DNA of 64,000 bases, from positions 6,548,001 through 6,612,000 of the forward strand of contig NZ_CP071839.1 of the NCBI RefSeq assembly GCF_017526105.1. The letters are read 5' to 3'. Shown in pieces: positions 9,072-17,555 of the stretch; positions within the stretch are counted from its first letter, which is position 1; every line of letters starts with the position of its first letter. Position numbers and translations under genes: made by a program. The notes beneath the pieces were generated by a model. The model searched no databases. It was not told the origin of the DNA and saw only the letters and a program-made list of their open reading frames with translations. Source of the stretch: Streptomyces cyanogenus (lineage in GTDB: Bacteria > Actinomycetota > Actinomycetes > Streptomycetales > Streptomycetaceae).

Positions 9072-10613
9072 GTGAGCAGAGCGGTGAAGGGGCCCACCGA
9101 TCATGTCGTGGTCGTCGGTGCCGGCCTGGCCGGCCTGTCCGCCGCACTGCACCTGCTCGGCGCGGGCCGCCGGGTGACCGTCGTGGAACGCGACGCCGGG
9201 CCCGGCGGACGCGCCGGCCGGATCGAGCGGGGCGGCTACCTGATCGACACCGGCCCCACCGTGCTGACCATGCCGGAGATCGCCGACGAGGCGTTCGCGG
9301 CGGTCGGCGCCTCGCTGTACGACCACGTCGAGCTGATCCCGCTGCATCCGGCCTACCGCGCCCGCTTCGCCGACGGCAGCAGTCTCGACGTGCACACCGA
9401 CGCCGACGCGATGGAGGCGGAGGTGGAGCGCTTCGCCGGCCCCGGTGAGGCCGCCGGCTACCAGCACCTGCGGCACTGGCTGAGCGAGCTGTACCGCGCA
9501 GAACGGCACCGGTTCCTCGACGCCGACTTCGACTCGGCGCGGCAACTGCTCGGGCCCGGCCTGCTCCGGCTGGCCCTGCTCGGCGGCTTCGGCCGCTGGG
9601 AGGCCGCCGTCGCCCGGCACCTGCGCGACGAACGGCTGCGCCGCGTCTTCACCTTCCAGGCCCTGTACGCGGGGGTGCCCCCGGCGCGCGCCCTGGCCGC
9701 CTACGCGGTCATCGCCTACATGGACACCGTCGCCGGCGTCTGCTTCCCGCGGGGCGGCATGCACGCCCTGCCGCGCGCGATGGCCGAGGCGGCCGCGGAG
9801 GCCGGAGCCGTCTTCCACTACGGACACGCGGTCACCCGGCTGGAACGCTCCGGCGACCGCGTCACCGCCGTGATCGCCGGTCACCAGCGCATCCCGTGCG
9901 ACGCGGTCGTCCTCACCCCCGACCTGCCCGTCACCTACCGCCTGCTGGGCCGCACCCCGCGCCGTCCGCTGCGGCTGCGGCACGCCCCGTCGGCGGTGGT
10001 CCTGCACGCCGGCTGCGACCGTACGTGGCCCGAACTGGCCCACCACACGCTGTCCTTCGGCCGCGCCTGGCGGCGAACCTTCGACGAACTCACCCGTACC
10101 GGCGACCTGATGAGCGACCCCTCGCTGCTGATCAGCCGGCCCACCGCGACCGACCCCGCGCTGGCCCCGCCCGGCCGCCATCTGCACTACGTCCTCGCGC
10201 CCTGCCCCAACTCCGCCATCGGGCCCCGCGCCGCCGACTGGACGGACCTCGGCCCGCGCTACCGCGACAGCGTCCTGCGCACCCTGGACCGCCGGGGCCT
10301 GGCCGGTATCGCCGCCGCGATCGAGGAGGAGTGCCTGGTGACGCCGGCGGACTGGGCCGCGCAGGGGCACGCGGCCGGTACGCCGTTCTCCGCGGCGCAC
10401 ACCTTCGCCCAGACCGGCCCGTTCCGCCCCCGCAACCTGGTGCGCGGCACGGCCAACGCCGTCCTCGCCGGCTGCGGCACCACGCCCGGCGTGGGCGTGC
10501 CGCCCGTGCTGCTGTCGGGCAGACTCGCCGCCGCCCGCCTCACCGGCACCGCCCGCACCACCACCCCGCGACCCGCCGGGACACCGGCCCGCCCGGCAGG
10601 AGCCCGCGCATGA
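9072..10613 (+). CDS. crtI: CrtI, phytoene desaturase
   Basis: A 513-residue FAD-dependent desaturase that converts phytoene to lycopene. The N-terminal FAD motif VVVVGAGLAGLSAALHL is at about 12-28, followed by the GGRAGR element and DTGPTVLTMP. The C-terminal signature with TPGVGVPPVLLSGRLAA is complete near residue 480. GTG 9072 is supported by GGAGG at 9061-9065. Its stop overlaps an ATG (ATGA at 10610-10613) that opens a short repeat-encoded frame leading to crtB, so crtI and crtB are not directly joined. Confidence 0.93.
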   Translation: MSRAVKGPTDHVVVVGAGLAGLSAALHLLGAGRRVTVVERDAGPGGRAGRIERGGYLIDTGPTVLTMPEIADEAFAAVGASLYDHVELIPLHPAYRARFADGSSLDVHTDADAMEAEVERFAGPGEAAGYQHLRHWLSELYRAERHRFLDADFDSARQLLGPGLLRLALLGGFGRWEAAVARHLRDERLRRVFTFQALYAGVPPARALAAYAVIAYMDTVAGVCFPRGGMHALPRAMAEAAAEAGAVFHYGHAVTRLERSGDRVTAVIAGHQRIPCDAVVLTPDLPVTYRLLGRTPRRPLRLRHAPSAVVLHAGCDRTWPELAHHTLSFGRAWRRTFDELTRTGDLMSDPSLLISRPTATDPALAPPGRHLHYVLAPCPNSAIGPRAADWTDLGPRYRDSVLRTLDRRGLAGIAAAIEEECLVTPADWAAQGHAAGTPFSAAHTFAQTGPFRPRNLVRGTANAVLAGCGTTPGVGVPPVLLSGRLAAARLTGTARTTTPRPAGTPARPAGARA

Positions 10614-10855
10614 CCCGGAGCGCCGGGGTGCCGGCCCGCGCGGCAGGAGCCGGGCGTACGGCATGGAGCGCCGGCCCGCCCGGCAGGAGCCCGCGCATGA
10701 CCTGGAGCACCGGGGTGCCGGCCCGCGCGGCAGGAGCCGGGCGTACGGCATGGAGCGCCGGGACGCCCGGCAGGAGCCCGCGCACGACCCGCAGCGCCGG
10801 GGTGCCGGCCCGTCCGAGGGGAGCGGGCGTATGACCCGCAGGGCCGGGGCGCAGG
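10595..10855. repeat. Tandem repeat between crtI and crtB carrying start-codon regions
   Basis: Related units of alternately about 47 and 40 bp (87-bp higher period) fill the gap. Equivalent start-like positions lie at 10610 (ATG), 10697 (ATG), 10784 (ACG) and 10831 (ATG). Each unit contains a GGCAGGAGCC-type purine-rich stretch a few bases upstream. The repeats seem to be copies of the 3' end of crtI together with its ribosome binding site and ATGACC junction. Confidence 0.85.
10610..10834 (+). CDS. Short repeat-encoded ORF coupled to crtI
   Basis: The frame begins at an ATG that overlaps the crtI stop (ATGA) with AGGAG at 10598-10602, and runs 74 codons through the tandem repeats. The predicted peptide is made of Ala/Gly/Pro/Arg repeats such as GVPARAAGAGRTAWSAG and has no recognisable fold. 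It stops at 10832-10834, overlapping the next ATG. It could exist to keep ribosomes moving between crtI and crtB rather than to make a functional peptide. Translation is a prediction only. Confidence 0.4.
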   Translation: MTRSAGVPARAAGAGRTAWSAGPPGRSPRMTWSTGVPARAAGAGRTAWSAGTPGRSPRTTRSAGVPARPRGAGV

Positions 10856-10881
10856 CCCGTGTGCAGGAGGTGTGGTCGTGA
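10831..10881 (+). CDS. 16-codon ORF linking the repeat ORF to crtB
   Basis: ATG 10831 overlaps the stop of the repeat ORF (ATGA) and is preceded by GAGGGGAG. The frame ends with TGA at 10879-10881, which overlaps the GTG of crtB (GTGA at 10878-10881). It is the last step of a possible stop-restart relay from crtI to crtB. The peptide has no recognisable function. Confidence 0.35.
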   Translation: MTRRAGAQARVQEVWS

Positions 10882-11900
10882 CGGCGCGGGAGCTGGACGC
10901 CGCCGGTGTCGCCGGTGCGGAACTGCGGGCCGCCTACACCCGCTGCCGCGAGCTGAACGCCCGGCACGGCCGCACGTACTTCCTCGCCACCCGGCTGCTC
11001 ACCCCCGGCCGGCGCCCCGCCGTGCACGCCCTGTACGGCTTCGCACGCTGGGCCGACGACATCGTCGACTCCCTCGACAGCACCGCCGGCCCGCACGCCC
11101 GCGCCCGCGCGCTCGACCGGCTGGACGCCGATCTCGCCCGCGGCCTGGCCGGTGGCACGGGAGCCGAGCCGGTGGTGCGGGCGCTCGCCGACACCGCCCG
11201 CCGCTACGCCATCGACCACCACCACTTCGCCGACTTCCTCGCCGCCATGCGCAGCGACCTGACGACCGTCTCCTACGCCACCTACACCGACCTGCGCCGC
11301 TACATGCACGGCTCCGCCGCGGTGATCGGCCTGCAGATACTGCCCGTACTCGGCACGGTGGCGCCCCGCCGGCAGGCGGAGCCCTACGCCGCCGAACTGG
11401 GCGTCGCCTTCCAGCTCACCAACTTCCTGCGGGACGTGGGAGAGGACCTCGACCGCGGACGCGTTTACCTCCCCGAGGACCTCCTCGCCGCCCACGGCGT
11501 CGACCGCGCCCTGCTCCGCCACTGCCGGGCCACCGGCCGTTCCGAACCCCACGTCGTGCGCGCGCTGCGGGAGTTCGCGTCGCTCACCCGCGCCGCCTAC
11601 CGGCGCGCCGCCCCCGGCATCGACCTGCTCGACCCGGTCTCCCGGCCCTGCATCCGCACCGCGTTCGTCCTGTACGGCGGCATCCTGGACGCCGTCGCGG
11701 GCACCGGTTACGCGGTACTGCACCGCCGTGCCGCGGTGCCCCGGCGGCGCCGGGCACTGGTCGCCGCGGACGGCCTGGTGCGGGTGACCGCGGCCCGCAC
11801 CGCCGCACGCCTGGCCGGGCGCCGGGCCGTGCCGCCCGCCGTACCTCCGGCCCCCCGCACCGCCGCCCGCTCCCCACGCGGCCACGAGGAGGTCACGTGA
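10878..11900 (+). CDS. crtB: CrtB, phytoene synthase
   Basis: A 340-residue head-to-head prenyl synthase joining two GGPP molecules into phytoene. Both aspartate-rich motifs are visible: DDIVD (near residue 60, in FARWADDIVDS) and DVGED (in NFLRDVGEDLDRGRVYLP). GTG 10878 is preferred to GTG 10872 because AGGAGG at 10865-10870 is seven bases from the former and one from the latter, and because it overlaps the preceding short ORF. Its stop overlaps the GTG of the Rieske gene (GTGA at 11897-11900). Confidence 0.92.
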   Translation: MTARELDAAGVAGAELRAAYTRCRELNARHGRTYFLATRLLTPGRRPAVHALYGFARWADDIVDSLDSTAGPHARARALDRLDADLARGLAGGTGAEPVVRALADTARRYAIDHHHFADFLAAMRSDLTTVSYATYTDLRRYMHGSAAVIGLQILPVLGTVAPRRQAEPYAAELGVAFQLTNFLRDVGEDLDRGRVYLPEDLLAAHGVDRALLRHCRATGRSEPHVVRALREFASLTRAAYRRAAPGIDLLDPVSRPCIRTAFVLYGGILDAVAGTGYAVLHRRAAVPRRRRALVAADGLVRVTAARTAARLAGRRAVPPAVPPAPRTAARSPRGHEEVT

Positions 11901-12907
11901 GCCCCGCCCCGCCGTCCCGTCCCCGGCGGCTGCCGCTAGGCCTGCGCCGCGCCCCCGTCGCCTGGGAACGCCAGCGCCCCACCTGGCGCGAGGCCCGGCC
12001 CGCGCTGATCGCCGAGGCGCTCGAACGGGCCCTGGCCCGTCCCGCCGGCAACTGGTACGTCGTCGGCGCCTCCCGCGGCCTGCGCCCCGGCCGGCCGCTC
12101 GCCCGCACGGTCGCCGGGCGGGAGATCGTGCTGTGGCGGAACGGAGAGGGACGCCCGGTGGCCGGGCCGGGAAGCTGCCCGCACCTGGGCGCCCCGCTCG
12201 GGGACGGCGCGGTGCGCTGCGGCACCCTGGTGTGCCGCTGGCACGGACTCGCTCTGGACGGCGGGCCGTTCGCGGGCTGGGAGCCGTACCCGGCCCACGA
12301 CGACGGGGTGTTGCTCTGGGTACGGCTGGACAAGGCCGGTGCGGACCCACCCACCGGCCGCCCGCCGGTGCCGGAGCGCCCCGCGGTGGCCGGGGCACTG
12401 ACGGCCGTGTACACCGGGGTGGGCCGGTGCGAGCCCGACGACGTGGTCGCCAACCGCCTCGACCCCTGGCACGGGGCGTGGTTCCACCCGCACTCCTTCG
12501 CCGACCTCACCGTGGTCGGGGTGCCCGGACCGGACGGGGACGGCGACGCGTTCACGGTGGACGTGTCGTTCCGGGTCACCGGGCGGCTGGTCGTCCCGGT
12601 GCGCGCGGTGTTCACCGCACCGGGGCCGCGCACGGTGGTGATGCGGATCGTGCGGGGCGAGGGGGAGGGGTCCGTCGTGGAGACCCATGCCACCCCGCTC
12701 GGCCCGGACGTGCTGGGCCGGCCGCGCACGGCGGTCGTGGAGGCCGTCGTCGCCACCTCCGGCCGGCCGGGGTTCACCGCCGTCCGCCACGCCGCCCCCC
12801 TGCTGCGCCCCTTGGTCCGGGCCGCCGCCGCCCGCCTGTGGCGCGACGATCTGGCCTACGCCGAGCGCCGCTGGACGCTCCGCTCGTCCGGGCGTCTCCC
12901 CGGCTGA
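11897..12907 (+). CDS. Rieske-type oxygenase-like protein of the carotenoid operon (DUF5914-like)
   Basis: A 336-residue protein. The Rieske [2Fe-2S] motif is complete: CPH at about 94-96 and CRWH at about 114-117. A downstream DPWHGAWFHPHSF segment gives a His-x4-His pair suitable for a mononuclear iron site. The gene is the third of the crtI-crtB operon, the place where crtV is described in other Streptomyces clusters; I do not know that it is crtV and leave the symbol empty. It may oxidise a carotenoid or an end-group, but the substrate is not established. Confidence 0.7.
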   Translation: MSPAPPSRPRRLPLGLRRAPVAWERQRPTWREARPALIAEALERALARPAGNWYVVGASRGLRPGRPLARTVAGREIVLWRNGEGRPVAGPGSCPHLGAPLGDGAVRCGTLVCRWHGLALDGGPFAGWEPYPAHDDGVLLWVRLDKAGADPPTGRPPVPERPAVAGALTAVYTGVGRCEPDDVVANRLDPWHGAWFHPHSFADLTVVGVPGPDGDGDAFTVDVSFRVTGRLVVPVRAVFTAPGPRTVVMRIVRGEGEGSVVETHATPLGPDVLGRPRTAVVEAVVATSGRPGFTAVRHAAPLLRPLVRAAAARLWRDDLAYAERRWTLRSSGRLPG

Positions 12908-13630
12908 GCGCGGGGCGGGCGTCCGGCGGGCAGCGGCTGTCGTAGGCGTTTCATCTGGCTGTCATAGACGCGTCACGGAGAGCGAGTTAGAGTTGCCCAA
13001 AGATCACGCACTGTGGCCACACCGGCAGTCCGTGACGCACCGGCAACACCATTGCCACGGGGGAAGGGGAAAGGCGTGCACGTCACGCATGCGCTCGTCG
13101 CACCGAGGGAAAGCCGCTCCGGACCGTCGGCGGCGTCGGTCCGCGAGGAGTCGGACGACCACTTAGCGCTCATCGAGGCCCTGTCGCCAGGGCGAGCGAA
13201 CTCCCGTCCGGCCGACCGGAGTCGGCGGCAACCACACCGCGTAGAGCGGTGTCCTGACCAGTACGGCGGATTCCCTCCGACGCGCCGGCGACTCGCCGCA
13301 TCCGGGGACGAGCCCTGCGCCGCCGCCCGGCCCGCCCCGTGTCCGCGAGCCCGGGCACGCCTTCCACTCTGCCGCACCGGACAACTCATCGACAGACCAG
13401 GCACGTTGCACGGCTGAGACCGCGCTCTCCCGACGTCCGGACGGACGGGGTGGGCAGCACCCCGTCGGCGCGCCGCGGCTCCCGTCCGTGCGATCTCCCA
13501 CGCCGGTCCCGCCCCGCGTCGGCCTGCCCGTGCTCCTGCCGCGCCCGGGGCGTCGTCGTCATGCCGTCGGCACCGCACCGCAGCACTCGTACCACCTCCG
13601 TCACGTTCAACCTGTTTCCGAAGGTGCTCG
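12908..13630. other. Long region upstream of the diaminopropionate operon
   Basis: The 723 bp between the Rieske gene and sbnA contain no recognised gene. A possible ORF runs from GTG 13076 (strong GGGGAAGGGG upstream) to 13417. Its first 40 codons look moderately protein-like; the rest is Arg/Pro-rich with poor codon bias. It contains a TTA codon, rare in Streptomyces and tied to the bldA tRNA. The AT-richer stretch around 12950-13010 could hold a promoter. The region may be a decayed gene or a regulatory leader. Confidence 0.35.
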
Positions 13631-14578
13631 ATGATCTTTCGCAATGCGTACGACCTGGTCCTCGACGACCTTTTCCTCGACCTGAGCGGTTTCGTCCCCG
13701 GCGTCGATCTCACGCTCAAGATCGAGGGACTCAACCTCGCCGGGTCCATCAAACTGAAGGCGGCCGTGGGCCTCCTGGAGGACCTGGAGCGCCGTGGCCT
13801 GCTCAAGCCCGGCGGCCGGGTCATCGAGTCGTCATCCGGCAACCTCGGCATCGCGCTCAGCTCGGTCTGCGCGGCCCGCGGCTACCGGTTCACCTGTGTC
13901 GCGGACCCCAACACCGCGACCACGAGCGTCCGTCTGATGCGGGCGTACGGCGCCGATGTCGTCATCGTCGACCGGCGGGACGCCAACGGCGGCTTCCTCC
14001 AGTCCCGTATCGACCACATCCACGCCCGGCTGCGCGAGGACCCCGGCCTGGTGTGGCCCAACCAGTACGCCAACAAGGCCAATCCGCAGGCGCATTACCG
14101 GCGCACCGCCCCGGCCCTGCTCAAGGAGCGCGAGGTCGACGTCCTCTTCGTCGGCGCGGGCACCACCGGCACCCTCAGGGGATGCGCCGAGTACTTCCGC
14201 GAGCACTCGCCCGGCACCCGCATCGTCGCCGTCGACACGGCCGGCTCGGTCACCTTCGGCTCCTCCCCGGCCCGCCGGCACATCCCCGGCCTGGGCACGA
14301 GCCGGCGCCCGGAGATCTTCCGCGACGGACTCGTGGACGAGGTCGTCATGGTGCCGGAGGCCGAGGCGGTGCGCATGTGCCGGCGGCTCGCGACCGGGCG
14401 GGGCGTCCTCGCCGGCGGCTCCACCGGGTCGGTGCTCGCCGCGGTCGAGACCCGGCACCGCGACATCCCCGAGGGCGCCTCGGTGGTCGCCATCAGCCCG
14501 GACCTCGGCGAGCGCTACCTCGACACGATCTACGACGACGACTGGGTCGGCGAGCGCTTCGGCGCCGTCGACGACTGA
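13631..14578 (+). CDS. sbnA: SbnA-like PLP-dependent synthase for 2,3-diaminopropionate
   Basis: A 315-residue fold-type II PLP enzyme of the cysteine synthase/SbnA branch. Lys41 in AGSIK is the expected Schiff-base lysine, SSSGNLG (67-73) binds the substrate carboxylate, and GAGTTGT holds the PLP phosphate. In staphyloferrin B biosynthesis SbnA joins O-phosphoserine and glutamate to N-(2-amino-2-carboxyethyl)-glutamate. The gene directly precedes an SbnB homologue, which makes this reaction far more likely than cysteine synthesis. It is the first gene of a five-gene operon. Confidence 0.85.
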   Translation: MIFRNAYDLVLDDLFLDLSGFVPGVDLTLKIEGLNLAGSIKLKAAVGLLEDLERRGLLKPGGRVIESSSGNLGIALSSVCAARGYRFTCVADPNTATTSVRLMRAYGADVVIVDRRDANGGFLQSRIDHIHARLREDPGLVWPNQYANKANPQAHYRRTAPALLKEREVDVLFVGAGTTGTLRGCAEYFREHSPGTRIVAVDTAGSVTFGSSPARRHIPGLGTSRRPEIFRDGLVDEVVMVPEAEAVRMCRRLATGRGVLAGGSTGSVLAAVETRHRDIPEGASVVAISPDLGERYLDTIYDDDWVGERFGAVDD

Positions 14579-14640
14579 CCCGGACCCCGTCGCCGTCCCC
14601 GCACGACCGCGCACCTCGCACAGAAATCGAAGGAGTCACC

Positions 14641-15648
14641 ATGTTCGAATTCGATGTCGTCACCGGCCGAACCGTCCGTGACATCGTCCGGGACAGCCGC
14701 CGGGACATCGTCCGGGTCGTACGCGACACCTACCTGGCCCACCACGCCGGGCGTTCCGTGAACCCGGACAGCTACTTCCTGCGCTTCCCCGAGAAGCCGG
14801 CGGACCGGATCATCGCCCTGCCCGCCTACCTCGACGGCGAGCGCGAGGTCGCCGGCATCAAGTGGATCGCGAGCTTCCCGGCCAACATCGAGCGCGGCAT
14901 ACCCCGCGCCTCGGCCACGCTCGTCCTGAACGACGCCGAGACCGGCTACCCGTTCGCGCTCCTGGAGGCCTCGCAGATCAGCGCCGCACGCACCGCCGCG
15001 TCGGCCGTCCTGGCGGCGGACGTCCTCACCGGGGGGCGCAAGGGCGGCCGGCTCGCGGTGGTGGGCGCCGGCATCATCGCCCGCAACATCCTGGAGTTCT
15101 TCCACGCCGAGCAGTGGACGTTCGAGCAGGTCGCGGTGCACGACCTGAGCCAGGAGTACGGCACGGCCCTGGCGGCCCACGCCACCGAGCGGCTGGCGTA
15201 CCCGGCGTCCTACGCCGAGACCCTCCAGGGGGCCGTGTCCGGCGCCGACGTGGTCGTCTTCGCGACCACGGCCGGGGAGCCGTACGTCCTCGAACCCGGC
15301 GCCTTCGCCCCCGGGCAGATCGTCCTCAACATCTCCCTGCGGGACATCGGCGCCGAGATCATCGCCGGCTCCTACAACGTGCTGGACGACGTCGACCACT
15401 GCCTGAAGGCCAACACCTCCCCGCACCTGGCGGAACAGAAGTACGGCAACCGGGACTTCGTCACCGGCACCATCGCCGAGGTGATCAACGGCGAGGTCAC
15501 GGTCGGCACGGACAAGCCGGTCGTCTTCTCCCCCTTCGGCCTGGGCGTCCTGGACCTCGCCGTGGGCCTCGAAGTGCACCGCGTCGCCGCCGAGTCGGGC
15601 CGCGTCACCGCGATCGCCGACTTCTTCGGGGAGACCGAGCGGTGGTGA
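14641..15648 (+). CDS. sbnB: SbnB-like dehydrogenase of the ornithine cyclodeaminase family
   Basis: A 335-residue member of the ornithine cyclodeaminase/mu-crystallin family with the NAD-binding segment VVGAGIIARNIL near residue 140. SbnB oxidatively splits the SbnA product into L-2,3-diaminopropionate and 2-oxoglutarate. AAGGAG lies just before the ATG. Its stop overlaps the next GTG. SbnA plus SbnB is sufficient for L-Dap supply, so this operon probably makes a Dap-derived compound. Confidence 0.85.
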   Translation: MFEFDVVTGRTVRDIVRDSRRDIVRVVRDTYLAHHAGRSVNPDSYFLRFPEKPADRIIALPAYLDGEREVAGIKWIASFPANIERGIPRASATLVLNDAETGYPFALLEASQISAARTAASAVLAADVLTGGRKGGRLAVVGAGIIARNILEFFHAEQWTFEQVAVHDLSQEYGTALAAHATERLAYPASYAETLQGAVSGADVVVFATTAGEPYVLEPGAFAPGQIVLNISLRDIGAEIIAGSYNVLDDVDHCLKANTSPHLAEQKYGNRDFVTGTIAEVINGEVTVGTDKPVVFSPFGLGVLDLAVGLEVHRVAAESGRVTAIADFFGETERW

Positions 15649-17555
15649 CGACTTCCCTCCGGCGGACGCCGGTCGCGGGCACCGTCGGGATCATCGGCCT
15701 GGGCTCGCGGGGCATCGGCGTCCTCGAACGCCTCGTCACCCGCGCCGCGCGGCCGGACTGGGCGGGCCGCCGGCTCGTGGTCGAGGTGGTGGACCCGGAC
15801 GGCACCGGCGTCGGCATCCACACCGTGGACCAGCCCGACCACCTGCTGCTCAACACGATCTGCACGCAGGTGAGCCTCTTCCCCGAGGAGGCGACGGTGG
15901 GCGCGGCCGTCGGCGACCGGGGTCCCGACCTGTACACCTGGGTGACGGACCGGGGCCTGAAGGTGGCCGACGACGGTCACACCCTCGGCGACGAGGGCCG
16001 GCCGGTACGGCCGGACGACTACCTGCCCCGGCGGGTGCTCGGCGAGTACCTGGCCTGGTTCCTGCGGCGCCTCCTCGACCGCGTCCCCGAGAACGTGGAG
16101 ATACGGTTCCACCGCGCCACGGCGACCGGCCTGTCCGCCGGCCCGGACGACTCCCGGCGGATCACCCTCGACACCGGCGAGACCCTGCCGGTGGACTCGG
16201 TCTTCCTCACCACCGGCCACACCCCGCCGGCCGCCCCCGACCCCGAGGCACCGGGAGCGTCCCGCCGTATCCACGAGATCTACCCGCCCGCCGCGGCCTT
16301 CGCGGCCGTCACCGCCGGCCGGACCCTCGCCCTCGGCGGCACCGGCCTGTCGGCCATGGACGTCCTCGCCTCGCTCACCCTGGGCCGGGGCGGCCGGTAC
16401 GAGGCGGCCGACGGCGGCCTGCGCTACCTGCCCAGCGGACGGGAACCGCGTGTCCTGCTGTTCTCCCGGACCGGCATCCCCTTCCGGGCCCGGCCCGCCG
16501 CCAACCGCACTGGCGGACCGTACCGGCCGGTGGTGTTCACCCCCGAGGCCCTCGACCGGCTCCGCTCCACCGGGGACGACCGCCCCCTGAGCCTGCGCGG
16601 CGACCTGCTTCCGCTGCTGCGCACCGAGATGCGCATCGCCTTCCACCGCCACGGCGCCGCCCTCGCCCGGGGCACCGAAGCCGAGGGCGCCCTGACGGCG
16701 AAGCTCCGGGCGGCGGCGGACGCGGGCACCCTGGACGACGAACTGCGCGCCCTCGACCTGGCACACGCCGAGCGGTTCGGCCACTTCGACCCGCAGGATC
16801 TGCTCTTCCCCGACGGCGCCGAGTCCGACTCCAGCGACGCCTACCAGAAGTGGTACGAGGAGCGGTTGCGGTCGGACCTCGTGGAGGCCCGGCTCGGCCT
16901 CGGCGGCAGCCCCACCAAGGCCGGCCTGGAAGTCCTGCGCGACCTGCGCGACGTCGTACGCCACGCCGTCGACTTCGGCGGCCTGGACGAGGACTCCCAC
17001 GACGAGTTCTACGGCTCCTTCACCGCCACCCTCAACCGCTCGGTGACCGGCCCGCAGCTCGACCGCCACGAGGAGCTGCTCGCCCTGCTGGAGGCCGGGA
17101 TCGTCAGCGTCCCCTTCGGGCCGGCACCGCGCGTCGAGTGGGACGGCACGGCGTGGCGGATCTCCTCCACCCGGCTCGGCACCGGCCACAGCGCACGGGC
17201 CGACTGGCTGGCGTACGCCACCTCGGGCCAGCCCGACGTCGAGGCGACCGGCAGCCCGCTGCTGGCGGACCTCGTGGCCGGCGGGCGTCTGTGCCGGCAC
17301 CGCCCCGGCGCCCGCAGCAGCCTCGGTGTCGACATCACGGCGGACCAGCATCCCGTCGCCGCCGACGGTCGGCCCGACCGGAAGGTCCGCGTCCTCGGCC
17401 CGCTCTGCGAGGGGGCCACCTTCTACAACCACTACGTGCCCTCGCCCGGCGGGCGCAACCGCGCGCTGGCGGACGCCGACCGGTGCGTCACCGCCGTACT
17501 GGCCGAACTCGCCGCCGCCACCGAGCCCGAGACCACCAGGAGCCCTGAGCAGTGA
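15645..17555 (+). CDS. FAD/NAD(P)-binding protein of the Dap operon
   Basis: A 636-residue protein starting with a dinucleotide-binding motif of the type found in NAD_binding_9 proteins (GTVGIIGLGSRGIGVLERLV, about 13-32). A second motif, ALGGTGLSAMDVLASLTLGRG, is near residue 225. The architecture resembles flavin enzymes related to amino-acid N-monooxygenases, but I cannot name the reaction. GTG 15645 overlaps the sbnB stop (15642 is an alternative), and the stop overlaps the metA start. In this setting it could oxidise or N-hydroxylate diaminopropionate or a derivative. Confidence 0.7.
   Translation: MTTSLRRTPVAGTVGIIGLGSRGIGVLERLVTRAARPDWAGRRLVVEVVDPDGTGVGIHTVDQPDHLLLNTICTQVSLFPEEATVGAAVGDRGPDLYTWVTDRGLKVADDGHTLGDEGRPVRPDDYLPRRVLGEYLAWFLRRLLDRVPENVEIRFHRATATGLSAGPDDSRRITLDTGETLPVDSVFLTTGHTPPAAPDPEAPGASRRIHEIYPPAAAFAAVTAGRTLALGGTGLSAMDVLASLTLGRGGRYEAADGGLRYLPSGREPRVLLFSRTGIPFRARPAANRTGGPYRPVVFTPEALDRLRSTGDDRPLSLRGDLLPLLRTEMRIAFHRHGAALARGTEAEGALTAKLRAAADAGTLDDELRALDLAHAERFGHFDPQDLLFPDGAESDSSDAYQKWYEERLRSDLVEARLGLGGSPTKAGLEVLRDLRDVVRHAVDFGGLDEDSHDEFYGSFTATLNRSVTGPQLDRHEELLALLEAGIVSVPFGPAPRVEWDGTAWRISSTRLGTGHSARADWLAYATSGQPDVEATGSPLLADLVAGGRLCRHRPGARSSLGVDITADQHPVAADGRPDRKVRVLGPLCEGATFYNHYVPSPGGRNRALADADRCVTAVLAELAAATEPETTRSPEQ

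Noticed and set aside
8674..9075. A 133-codon frame upstream of crtI, possible crtE remnant
   Set aside because: No similarity to prenyl synthases (no DDxxD motifs); mostly produced by 39-bp repeats. Kept only as a note on the spacer.
13076..13417. A 113-codon frame upstream of sbnA
   Set aside because: Good ribosome binding site but weak codon bias and Arg/Pro-rich second half; reported as a possible leader, not as a gene.
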